Part shown: piece by piece, positions 1 through 11,500 of the stretch
Layout: each line of letters begins with the position of its first letter
Numbering within the stretch: the first letter of the stretch is position 1
Origin: Botryllus schlosseri
Taxonomy: Eukaryota > Chordata > Ascidiacea > Stolidobranchia > Styelidae
DNA: 21,036 bases
Direction of reading: 5' to 3'
Assembly: GCA_000444245.1 (NCBI GenBank)
Contig: ATSW01010619.1
Span: 1-21,036, forward strand
Made by a program: the position numbers and the translations under genes
Notes under the pieces: generated by a model
What the model was told of the DNA's origin: nothing
Database searches by the model: none
The model's input: only the letters and a program-made list of their open reading frames with translations

Positions 1-38
1 TGAGAGCCTCCCGCGCCCCCCCAGGTTGAGAACCCCTG
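1..38. mobile_element. Right end of an hAT-like element, cut by the window edge
   Basis: GTTGAGAACCCCTG at 25-38 is identical to the right terminus of the element ending at 3274 and is the inverted form of a typical hAT end (CAGGGGTTCTCAAC). The body lies outside the window. Confidence 0.6.
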
Positions 39-45
39 CTCTAAA

Positions 46-1033
46 CAGAGCTTCACAGCCGGGGGCCCGCGAAACATTTTCAGGAGGTCCGCAAATAACC
101 TCTAAAATTGCAAAATGCTATATAACTTAATATTAAGGAAATCGCGAGACGATTTCGCTTCATGAGTGCTAAAATTTCAGGACTCACATCGACAGACCGG
201 GGTCTAATATGGAATATCATACTATGCAAAATCGTTTTAATTGCCAATAGCTCACTAATACTAATCTATTGCTGCTTAGAGATGTGTTGGGGTTTGTGGG
301 GAAAAAGGATAGAGTATACTAAGATCAATCAGGGCTACCCGAAAAATTGTAAGCAGTAGGCCTAGTTTGAAATAAAAATTGCTAATCCGTCCTAGCCTAT
401 ATCATTGTTCCCAGCAAAGTGATTGAGATCTCACCATGAAGTATTCTTTTCTGTGATCTAGCCTACCTAACCACGGGCTACTATTCTCGATTTTCGAATG
501 TCTTTTTCTCAATATTGGTGCCATTTTGCGAACATACCTAGCGTTACGCATTAATATTACATTCGCGACCACCTATCTTTGGTGAAATTTCGGCAGTCGT
601 TCATATCAAATTAAAGGCGCGGATTTTCAGGCCACGACCACGTCGTATTTCAAGAAATGCAGCTACAGAATTAGCTTTGAAATATCATAATTAGGGAGTC
701 TACTGAATTTCTCGACATAACATATATAGCATGATGCTATTTTCGAGAAAATTCATCTTTTGCAGCTTATCACTAGCCTACAGTAAATATTTGCATCATA
801 GGCAGATGACGGTTCTACATATTCTCCTATCTGTTCGTTACCTCGCATTGTGTCTTATCGCATTGTACATTGTGTGTAACTTGTTCAGATGAAAATTATA
901 ACCCAACGATTATTGATTGATATTGATTATTGCACGATAATTGAACTAAATTTGAAGTAAAACTTGTGGGGTGCGCGGGGGTCTGTGGCGATCCAGCAGG
1001 GGTCCGCGAATACAAAAAGGTTGATAACTCTTA
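46..1033. mobile_element. Degenerate non-autonomous hAT-like element
   Basis: The left end (CAGAGCTTCACAGCCGGGGG at 46-65) looks like a decayed CAGGGGTTCTCAACC-GGGG terminus, followed by CCCGCGAAA and GGTCCGC. The right end at 988-1033 reads GGGGTCCGCGAATAC, then AAAAAGGTTGATAACTC, the usual right-end form of this group. No transposase was recognised inside. No clear 8-bp target duplication survives, so the exact limits are approximate. Confidence 0.5.
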
Positions 1034-1316
1034 AAAGAGGACGTATGGTAACCCTACCGATCCGTAGCTTTGTAAAGGTAGGCTAATGACTTGGAAGAAG
1101 TGTATACTATAGAGAATAATTGGGTGCTAAAAGCGCCTTTTAGGGCATATCAAGGTAAAGAGCCTTTTCTATTTTCGGTAACTAATCGATTTGTGATAGT
1201 CAATACATCCGGATTTCCGATGTTGTCGTAAATGGCAATGAGTAAATTTACAACTGCGTAAGTTGTCGCTGGCGGTCCGTCTTCCAGGGTTTGGACTGCA
1301 AATTTAGTATATAGGC
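1034..1316. other. Unassigned spacer between two hAT-like elements
   Basis: No gene, RNA or repeat recognised. Confidence 0.5.
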
Positions 1317-2298
1317 CAGGGGTTCTCAACTTCCGTTGTATAACGGGCCGCATTTCAACAGTAAATGACGCTGCGGGCCGCAGAACATAATTACCATGTA
1401 TTTTTGACTACTATTAAATTTGGGGTTCTGTATAGCCTATCTACCAATCGTATAGGGCATTTAGGACATTTTTATGAATTCTAAAGCATTGATTGACGGC
1501 GTTCGTAAGTTTGCAGTTGCTGTATTTTTGTGAGAATAAGTAGGCCTATCTTACAGCGGCGCAAGTAACTCCCTTCATGGAGCGTGCATTGCATTCGTTA
1601 CCAAGTCGTTATATGCACCTTCAAACTCTTCCACCAGAGAACCGAACTCTGTTTCAATGCGTGAGCGAGCAAGCATTTAATTACTGTCACTTTTTCGGTA
1701 CAGAGGCAATTATCACTTTCAGCTCGCAAATATATGAGAAGAAGTCTGGCGTTCGGGGTCATTTATGAGCAAACCAATCAACCCTTCTCCTTTTCTTCCA
1801 TAGTTACAAAAGTCAGCTTTATCAAGCTGATGTTTCTCGTAGGTCCCTCCCCACTTTTGCCCCGCCAGCATTTCGTCTGGAAATATGCCCACTCTGATAC
1901 ATGTACCCAGATGATTAGCTCTGCAATGTATGTGGAGCGAGTGGATTCGTCCAATGCGACGCTAGAGTAGTCTTCGCGGCAACGTGTTTCAGAACATGCG
2001 GTAAAAGATCGACTGACATTGCTGTTACTCATCTGGTCACGGTTGAATCCGACAACTGCAGCGTCGAAATTTGTCGGGTGATATTGTCCTTGGTGCTAAG
2101 CTCCGGAAAAAGCGAATATTCCCATAGTATGTTAAAGGATAATTGAAATGCACCTTCTCTAGCAGATTTCTTAGGTTTCGCGATATTCCAATCAATTTTG
2201 AACGATGCGTCTATAACGTCGTCGGCAATTTTAACAATGTCTCGAAATTTGGATTGCCTGGTTTGACACCTAGGTAGCAGCGTTTTTTCCAAGATCAG

Positions 2299-2306
2299 GT
2301 GATATG
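2299..2306. repeat. Target-site duplication GTGATATG, left copy
   Basis: Identical to 2763-2770, flush with the MITE ends. Confidence 0.9.
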
Positions 2307-2762
2307 CAGTGGTGGCTTTTGGGGTGGGCGAGGTGGGCGGTCGTCCGGGGGCCCCCTGGTCGAAGTCCCCCCCCTATTTGGATTTTGGGCTTTTTTCAAG
2401 GATAATGACGAATAAACATGGAAATCCGTGTACCGAGCAAGAATATGATTCCGTACAGATGTGTCAATCATCACCAAATCACTGCATTTGTTAGAAAAGT
2501 CCCGTGTCCCGATACTCATCACGTCTCTGCATGCGGTAGAATTACTTAGTTTTGATGTAGTATATCCTTGCACACATGCAAAATAGACATGGCCGAATGC
2601 AGCACCTAGGCAAACCTTTGCGGTGGTGAAAGATAGAGAAAAATAACCGATGCGAAAGGGGGGTCTGGGGGGCGGAGCCCCCCCCGAAGTTACAGATAGA
2701 TACTTATAGGCCCCCCCGGTAAGTCTCGCCCAGGGCCCCCCCCGTTCGTAGGGCCACCACTG
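2307..2762. mobile_element. 456-bp hAT-type MITE with perfect 8-bp target duplication
   Basis: It begins CAGTGGTGGC (2307-2316) and ends GCCACCACTG (2753-2762). GTGATATG flanks both sides exactly (2299-2306 and 2763-2770). Eight-base duplications and CAG...CTG ends are hallmarks of the hAT superfamily. The ends are rich in G and C runs and there is no coding capacity. It sits inside the 1317-3274 element, so it inserted later. Confidence 0.9.
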
Positions 2763-2770
2763 GTGATATG
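2763..2770. repeat. Target-site duplication GTGATATG, right copy
   Basis: Identical to 2299-2306. Confidence 0.9.
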
Positions 2771-4536
2771 TATAACTCCAAAAGAAACTGTCATGATACC
2801 ATTGTAAGCTTCAACCCTTATTTACTACAAGTGTTCTTCCACAAATATGACACATTGGTTTACCGTTCATATCCGAGTAAGCAAATTCATTGTTGCGAGC
2901 AGAGTTACAAACCCAGTTTTCGACGTTTAATGTCCCGTTCCTTTTTATTGTTTCTGTTCAAATCATTCGCGGTGAGTGAAACACTCTTTAAAAGTGTACT
3001 ACGAAGCGGGGTCCCCTTGAACCAGAGTCCAGCCGAATAGCGATTCAAAACAATAACAATCTAAACTCGAGCGTATATCAAGAATCCAGAACACATCAAA
3101 GAATGAGTAATCAAATGAAACAGAGACGGTGCGATAAGAGAGCCAAGTAGCTAAATTAATATGTAACAATACCGTGCCATTAATAATTGCGTTCATGATG
3201 AAAGATGTCGCGGGCCGCAAAATGAACGTCTGCGGGCCGCATGCGGCCCGCGGGCCGCGGGTTGAGAACCCCTGCTTTACAGCATACATGAGGTGGGATA
3301 ATACATTTAACATCAAATTAAAACTATTTGATCCCTCCTCATCAGTTTCAGGGAATACGGTTATAAACTTTCAATTAACTTATTAATGTGTATCTCGACT
3401 TGTGCCTAGAGCAAGCGAAGGTAAAGTAGCAACAAGGTTCAAGAATAACACGCAAAAATCGGGAAGAAACAACGAATAGTATCGATATACGGGACCAAGT
3501 GAACTGGATAAGTCTGGCCGCTTTAGCGAGACAGACACTGTCAAACATGGTCATAAGGAGCACGCGATTCCGGAAACGGTATATGCGCCACAAGTTACTG
3601 GAATGATGGATGCACTTATGTAGCGCGATACCTAAGCATTCAGTTGAGGTTAGGGTTCAAGCATCCTACAAGCAACCCACACATTTTCGTAAAGGATCTG
3701 GGGAAAGTGACAATATCGCTCTGATGATACCGACCCAAAAAAACAGTGCGAAACAGATGTCGGGTTTGTGATTTTAGCAGGTATCGTCATGTAAGCCAAG
3801 CGGATATCTTCTCGATCTTAACGCCCAGCAGACAGAGTCTTTCACTATTGAATTTCGTCGTTACAAGCTATAGCTACCCGAATGATTCACATCGTCTGAA
3901 TTGCTAAGTCCCACTCGAGAGACGATCCATCTAAAAATGTAGGCTTAACAATGTAATTCTGTTTATATCGGGCATAGATTATTGTATAAATGGCCTTCCT
4001 CGCGAACAACTGATTTTAGGGATCGTGGAAAACGAGGGGCAAAATTACTAAGACACTTGAAATATGGCGTCTTCGCTAGAAGCTAGAATCCGTCATGAAG
4101 TGACTCACTGGCTGCAGCGAACAGACTTAAAACGATTCCCGCTACGTTGCCTACGCAGTACAGAAAGAAGATAGCAATTTATTATACAGTTTCAAGATGT
4201 TACTATACTTCCTGCGATATCTCGTATATTAAAAAAATGCTTAAAGTCAAAAAAGCTTAGAGTGAATAAATTTCGAATATGAATGTATAGTTCGTTGCAA
4301 TATTCAAATTGTGTACCAAGAGAAACTTATAAAAAATGTAGTAGTAAGAAATTTTCAAATATCTCTAGGAACGTTTGTACGTATTTTTATTCTGAAGATA
4401 TACGTAGCCATGAGATTTCTCTACTTTCTACTCCGGAGAAGTGCAACTAGAAGACAATTAGGAATTAGTTGGAAGATCCCACAGACATTTCGTTGAAATT
4501 CAAAATGTGGGAACAAAGAACGCGTGTACCTCTAGA

Positions 4537-4544
4537 TATAAATA
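4537..4544 (+). promoter_or_regulatory. Possible TATA box of the BMP gene
   Basis: TATAAATA lies 336 bases before the preferred start codon and about 150 before the upstream in-frame ATG at 4687. Transcription from about 4570 would give a 5' leader of roughly 300 bases. The match is to consensus only, in AT-rich DNA, and could be chance. Confidence 0.25.
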
Positions 4545-4554
4545 TTGGAGAAAA

Positions 4555-4572
4555 CCACCCACCCACCCACCC
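4555..4572. repeat. Short (CCCA)n simple repeat
   Basis: About four units in tandem. Confidence 0.85.
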
Positions 4573-4872
4573 TCGTTCTTTTTCCAGACTATTTTAACGG
4601 AAAATGTTCCATTAGCTTGTGTAATATAATTTAATTCATGTTGAAATCCAGTGAAGGCGACTGGGAAGTTTCCTTGGCAGCAAACGATGGACAGCACAAA
4701 GATTATTCCATGTAAAACAAAAGCCACCGAATGCAAAGGATATTTTCAATCAGTACTGCACAGGAAATGGACTTCGTTTACGAGAGCTAAACTGCACAGA
4801 CTACGCGGGATTAATAATATTTCATGCTCGAACCATAAGAAAGACATTTCGTCATCCAAACGGGATGGGGTA

Positions 4873-5527
4873 ATGGTTACTCGGAGCACGCACTTCTTTT
4901 TAAAGTTTTTGACTTTAATATTAATTTTATTTATGTATTGCAATCACCATGTTCACGCGCATTCAATGGATCAACACAGCAGTAGTTCAATACCTTCATA
5001 CCAACATAGATCGCTTGGGAAGAGGGAAAGGCGTGAAGTGCAAAAGGAGATTCTATCGGTACTAGGTTTGTCCCACAGGCCCCGGCCGGACGGCGAACCA
5101 GCGCGTGGTCTTCAGGAAGAATCAGCGCCTTTATACATGCTTGGACTCTACAACACAGTGTCAGGTTTTTCGGAAATATTTAACACAAGGATACAAAATG
5201 AATTGTCACCCCCAGTTTCCGAGTCAAACTCGCCGCAGAAAAGGGGCCCTCCTTTACCGAACACTAATTCACATCCCATGGCACGAATCCCACATAGGCC
5301 AGCCGCGCATTCCGTGGGACCATTTAGTGACGAATGGCCAACCGAAGTCCACGTAGCGACTAACTCCGCCTATTATAAATTTCGTGAAGCTCAGATGGTC
5401 TTCTCAAATGAAGTCGGAATACCGGAAATAAATGAGCATAATATCCACGACGAAGAAGGTACTGCTCAGAAAGGACTATTGGGAGATGCCGACGTGGTCA
5501 TGAGTTTTGTAGCCAGATCTCCAAAGG
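4873..5527 (+). CDS. bmp5-8: BMP5-8-like exon 1: signal peptide and N-terminal prodomain
   Basis: Residues 1-218 plus one base. The ATG at 4873 has a strong Kozak context (G at -3, G at +4). It begins [19 protein letters not shown], a basic start followed by a hydrophobic core, as expected of a signal peptide ending near HVHAH. An in-frame ATG at 4687, also with a purine at -3 and G at +4, would add 62 residues in front of the signal core, so I prefer 4873. Residues about 46-72 ([18 protein letters not shown], then SHRPRP) are the family's conserved prodomain start. [10 protein letters not shown] (85-94) matches human APMFMLDLYN. Residues about 97-205 form a long proline- and serine-rich, poorly conserved stretch. 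The exon ends AAGG/GTATGT at 5527/5528, leaving phase 1. Confidence 0.85.
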
Positions 5528-8500
5528 GTATGTGTTTAATGTGGTACGAAAGCGTCTGTTCATGACGTGTATATAATCTAATAATGACGTGTGATTATGA
5601 CTAGATATAGAGCATATATACTTTGATGGAGAGCTACAAATCGTCGGATTTGCGATGCTAGCAACAATTAAGCTCTTGGACACAACCGACACCACGCATC
5701 GTATTACAGAATTACATTCATCGCTTATAACGACAAGATGTAATTACCATAATTTTTCACCAAGCGTGAGGTTAGCACACGAGACTTGCTTTGTTCAAGA
5801 TTGGAGTATTACGAGTCATAATTCTGGCTTCACTTGTGATAATTAAAAAGGACCATCAGGTCAACGGACGAGCGCTTTTCAAGTGGGCGAAATAATTTCA
5901 AGGAGTTTCGCCTCACAACCTCACCTATATAGAGCATGGTGGCTAATTTTCGACGACAGTATAAGTTACGACAAAGCTCCTGAAACTGCACAAACCCATT
6001 CACTAACATCGATTAGTATGCATCATATGTTCGTTAATCAACATTTTACCGATGCACGCTGGACCGTGTGCATTCGATTGAAGTAAGAGACATCGTAAAT
6101 ATATATTATTTCATAGTTGATCAGCAGTTACCCTAAAATATAGAATAATACTCTAGAAACTTATTCAGAAATATTTCGACCGACGCAGAAATAGTATACC
6201 ACTTAAAATGTGTAAACTGATCCAAAGCACACTTCAGGTGATAGGATTTTGTGTAAAACCGCGGGACCACAGAAATAGCTGAACGGAGTATCAAATTTTT
6301 GCAAAATTTAGGCGAACTAAATTAGAAATCCAACACTCCTATATGAACCAGGGTATAATGTCCGTCCACACACAAGAAGAGGACGATTTATCTCGACCCG
6401 TGATGATCCTTGTTAGCGATATTGATATGGCACACTTTTGCAAGGATCGTAATCACAGCTTTACGACAGTACACAGGAATTTATATAGCCGAGTCCTGAC
6501 AGTATCGCCTCTTAAACACGTAATAGGGGCAGCTCAGTTATAGGGACGTACGTGCTCACGTTGTTTGTGGTCCCTGTCGGAATTCTTGTACTCGACGAAC
6601 GAAATAAACAATAGATTTATCTGTATAATTGTGACAGATGACGTCTTAAATCACAGACTCCCAACTTGGGGGGTATTTCAGACTATTACGGGGAATTCGG
6701 CGATTCAGAATCACGCTCATAGTTACTCTAAACATGACTCTGCATCGGCGTTCCATCATATATACACTAGCAACATCTATGACCTTTCATTACCGATTCT
6801 ACAAACTTGATATGCTATGAGATGAACCACCTGGTGGATTCGCGAGGCCATTGTATTCCAAACAAATAGTTATGTATCGTGCATACGCCATTTCACCTCC
6901 TATACGGGTTCAAGTGAGACTGCATGCGTTGCAAATTAAAAGCAGCACTTCGCGTACTTCGATTGTGCATCGCATAAGAAATCCAACACTCCGTTAATGT
7001 CATAGTTCAATGGGCTTCGTTTAATTTCCAGTATGTCACGGTATTCTTAAGCGGAGATTATGTAGCATGATTCTTATACTCATCACCCATGCAACCGCAA
7101 AAATGCAGGTTATACAACAGATGAAGAAAAAATACAGACAATGATATATTGTGGAAGGTCGCCTATATGTTTTGCTGTGTCTGGAACAGGGTAAATTTAA
7201 CGCTGTGACAGATTCAAAGTGCTACCAACGTCGAGGAATAGTCTCGCAGATACTGCCCATGCGTAGAATTCGGTGTCCGATTCCTTTCCACAAACCACGT
7301 TTTGACCTTCACTAACCATACACTACACACGTACCATTTAATTTTATGAATCACGAGCGTCTGTGGCAACCCAGAGGACATGATCGAACTGTTTAACTTT
7401 TCCATATAAGAAATGATTATGAACGGTTGTTATCGTGACACCAGATTCGTAATGTTTAGGCGTCGTAGATTAGGACTATTACCTCTTGCTTACCCCGTTT
7501 TACATTGATGTCAAAACAAACAAAGGAAAAGCCATTAATTGATAACAAGGGCGTGTGTATGTTCAAAACAGGGCGAGGAGATTTCGATGAAACAACGAGG
7601 ACGCAATTGAAGAGGCATCGACCCTTTTATTTCAAGTTGGACCAAATTCCAAACGAAGATAGACTGAAAGGGGCGAGATTTCGAGTTTACAAAAATGCTT
7701 CCGCAGACAGAATTGAAAATTCAACGCTCAGAGTCAACGTTTACCAAGTCAAACGTAATGATATGCACGGACAGTAAGTACATGTATTTATATAGGGATT
7801 TAGACATTATCGACTATGGTTAGCATGGATTGCGCGCTAACCCACTGAATGACGGTTGTAAAAATACAACCTATCTCCATTTTCTGTACATGTTTCGACA
7901 TAATTCAGAGGGGATGATCTGAAGTATACCTTAGTTCGAGAGCATCTACGAAAAAACTTGTCGTTTGAGATATTTCCTTCAATTGTAACTTAATTGACAG
8001 CGTAACAATATAACTTAAGAAGAGACAATTCTGAAGTACACTCGGAATTCCTCCGTACAATGGAAAACCCTTGCACCCGAATTGCTCCTTGTGACAAGTG
8101 TAATCGAGAAGACAATTTCGAAATCAAAGTTTTTTTATCAAACAAAAGCGGCGATGAAATCAAAGATGGGCGACATTTCGCGTATGTAGCATACGCCCTG
8201 CACTGAATATACACCATTTCCGAAATGATGGTCAAGATGCATTGAAAAGAATAGGATGTAGAAGCTTTGGAATTGTCCATATAACTATTATGTACCAATA
8301 ATACCAGCTAGTTATAATTCTTCTTATTTGGTCACTATATATCTACCATCATTGAAGCTGAATGTTAGTCACTGTGTTCTATCGTTAAATGATTTTCGAG
8401 ACGTTGTCCTGCCCTAAAAGTATTGTCATACTGATATTCATACAGACAAACATATTTTCACAATTAGATACATAAGTATGTACATTGTACATAGGTATTT

Positions 8501-11500
8501 GTTTTTCTACTATACCGACGTACTATCATCGGCTTGAACGGTGTTAAAGGCTTGGGGACGCCAACTGATACATCACTGTACTCCCAAAACATTAATCAAT
8601 ATTTTTCCCAGGATATCGCTTTTTCTACTGGCTAGTGTAAGAGTACACAGCATGCAAGATGGATGGCTATCGTTTGATGTATATTCAGCAGTGGATGACT
8701 GGCTGAAAAATACAAGCGACAACTTGGGTCTGAGAGTTTCCGTCGAGACGTTAGAAGGTGAATATTCTGCGTTGTTATTACTATGATCATAAGTTGACTG
8801 CTACGTACGTGACATATCTCGAGAAGCACGCATTGGAGAGATCAAAAATTCTTAGCTACATTTTCGAAAGCAATCTGTAGGCAGAGTAAACAGCTTTTGA
8901 GCATACGAGTACACTTTATTCACTCTGATCACAAAACGCATTGAAGTCGCCGATTCGAATTGTTTGGTTGTTAATTTGATGTTGAAAGTGTAAGCTGGTA
9001 AGTGGTAATGCTCATCAACGATTTGAGTTGTTATGTAATGCCACGAATAGTTTGGTATGAATTAGTGCGGAGCATGAACCGGGGTCGGATTGGATATCCG
9101 GCTAGATTTTTTCAATTTTGGTCGGATCGGAACCGGATCAGTACTCTTTTTATCCGGCTAGCATCTTTATTGATGAACATGACTTTTGTAACTGAATAAC
9201 TACCAACCAACCAACCACACGCAAGTAACCGCCAAGCCAGTGCGAAAATAAACGAGGCATATTTGTAAATTCAGAGAACCGCCGTACCGTGTAGAGCAGA
9301 GCATGGACCGGAGCCGGATTAGATATCCGGCCGGAGTTTTTCATTTTTAGCCGGAGCCGAACCAGAGTTTTGAAAAACAGGACCTGAGTCGGACCAGAGA
9401 ATTTGTTGATCCGCTCCGCACTAATATGAATACATAGCCGTAGCACGTAATGATGCTATTACGTTGACGAACCTATCTTCCCTGATATTTCGCATATACC
9501 ATACATTGCGCACGACCTACATTGGAAATAATCATATTATCTTCTACGCGAAAATCCAACACCATATAACCATGCACGATAGAACGCCTCAGTAATACAT
9601 GATCAATTGATCATTGATCAGCTACGGACTGATTACCATTGTACTGAACATACATTACAATTATATAAACTTCAAGATATATTCAAACCATCCATAAATA
9701 TATGAATGGATAGAAGAAATCGAGAAAACCAACTCATACCAATATATAGAAGTTTATACACAGCTCAATATTATACGGCAGGACGCTCAATAAACCTTAA
9801 CAAAGCTGGAATAGTTGGAACCAAGCGTGGCGACTCTTCAAAGCGAGCCTTTCTGGTAGTATTCCTGACGCAAGGGTCGAAAAATCTGCCTCGCAGATTG
9901 CGCAGAAGAATCAAACGAAGCTTGACAGAAACTGACTCCGGTGAACGACGCGAGACGGGAAACGAAAGTAATTATCGCGGATTAACAATGTAAATCAAAC
10001 GAATCCTCAAATTTTTTTTCTCGCTCCAGGCCTGCGAGACAGCGAGAACGCGGTTGGCCATCGTCAGAGCGAGTCACCTCAACATGCAAGCAGGCGTGTT
10101 AGCAAACGAGCAAGCAAGGAGAGAAAACGCAAATGTAAGTAACGTGCACACTGCACAACATCCGTACCAAAAATTCTCGAGTCTCGAGCCATTTGTATTG
10201 TGCAATCAACAGTGCTGTGTGTGAAACCACACTGAATTTGTAGTCGGCATCATCGCTAGCAGTCTTTAGAAATGGGCACAATAATGTCTAAAACATTATG
10301 AAATTCTTATATTTTTATTTGTGCAGCAAAATCAAGAAACAGAAACAGAAATCGACTGAAACATAGTAGAGACAGTGATGCTTGTCACAGAGAAGAACTA
10401 TACGTAAATTTTCAAGACCTAAACTGGGACGTAAGTTCAAAATGAAATTGCAATATCCTATCGTATCGTACTACAGTAAACTGATGGCAAGATAACATAG
10501 CTGCTCGATATTTTTGTCCTGTATAGACATTTTCGTGATTTTATGATTTCATTCTCTGAAATCACACAATTGACACTGAAGCTATATTTATTTTAATGAG
10601 AGGATTAAAATATTTCGGAGCCCGAGCAACCATAAATGCAATTCACAACTTGTTACATTGAAATTTTGAACGCGTTCATTGCAAAATGGACCGTGTCACC
10701 TGACTGCTAAGATCAAGTAATTTTGCATTTTATTGCTAATTTTCCTGGTCGCGATACCAGTTGTGATATTCTTACTTCAGGATTTCTGTGCTGCCGATTT
10801 ATAGCATGGTATACCTGCATCTAGGCTTATGTAAAACGCTGTGTGGGCGGATCGGTGTCGATGATGAGCCTAGAGCAGGCTGGGCAAACTGCGGCTCTTT
10901 CAGCCTTTGGTTGCGGCTCTTTGATGATGCACATGCACATGCCGGATTTCAACCACCTTCAGCCCAGGTGGAGATGCACCGTATCACCAGACAATAATAA
11001 TCTTCATTCGATTGCCTACATTTCATTGCGACGTCCTAAATTCGTATCGTTGTATTGCGGATCTTTTAAAGCTAAGACCTTTGATATACGGCTCGCGCGT
11101 GAAGCAGGTCCGCGCACCCCTGGCTTAGAGGAACCCAGTAGGGATTCTGGAGTCGACCTCGAACCTGTAATCCAGTGGTTCTTAACCTTTTTCATATCGC
11201 TAGCCCCATGAAGAAGATGACGAGATGCAATTACCCCTCTTCCAAAAATATCAAATTACAGCTTGCACTCAATTAATTGTAAAACAGCACAAAGATGACG
11301 TCATAATGTACACTGAAATGTCTGTTAAACATATCAAGTCAATGGGAATGCTTCTGCTGTTTTCGTTTTATGCAGTGGTCAAATCTAGACAAAGGGGAAT
11401 ATAATAGACAGCATCTCATGTAATTGCCAATCGCAAACTCATTTCGTTTTGATATATACCATTGCAAAAAATCCTACTTCACAGCAGTAAGTGGAAGTAA

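Larger units (their letters stand above)
1317..3274. mobile_element. hAT-like element with a nested MITE
   Basis: The termini are perfect 14-bp inverted repeats, CAGGGGTTCTCAAC (1317-1330) and GTTGAGAACCCCTG (3261-3274). Each is followed inward by several GGGCCGC words. The flanking 8-mers differ (ATATAGGC and CTTTACAG), so either the duplication has decayed or the two ends come from different copies. Without the nested 456-bp insert the element is about 1.5 kb. Short open frames inside do not resemble a transposase, so it looks non-autonomous. Confidence 0.65.
3275..4872. other. Upstream region of the BMP gene
   Basis: No gene or known repeat is seen apart from a short CCCA run (4555-4572) and a possible TATA box (4537). 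It presumably holds the promoter and 5' leader of the BMP gene. The frame is open on the + strand from 4651 to the BMP start, with an ATG at 4687, but that part shows no likeness to BMP prodomains. Confidence 0.5.

Noticed and set aside
4500-4736. A - strand open frame opposite the BMP 5' region whose start looks like a signal peptide.
   Set aside because: It begins at TTG, not ATG, matches no family and ends in the translation of a CCCA simple repeat.
5655-6810. Four successive + strand open frames in BMP intron 1.
   Set aside because: They are unrelated to known proteins, are in an intron with good boundaries, and are of a length expected by chance.
9993-10029. An alternative BMP exon 4 donor at 9993.
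   Set aside because: It would leave a 37-38 bp intron and shift exon 5 into a frame with a stop.
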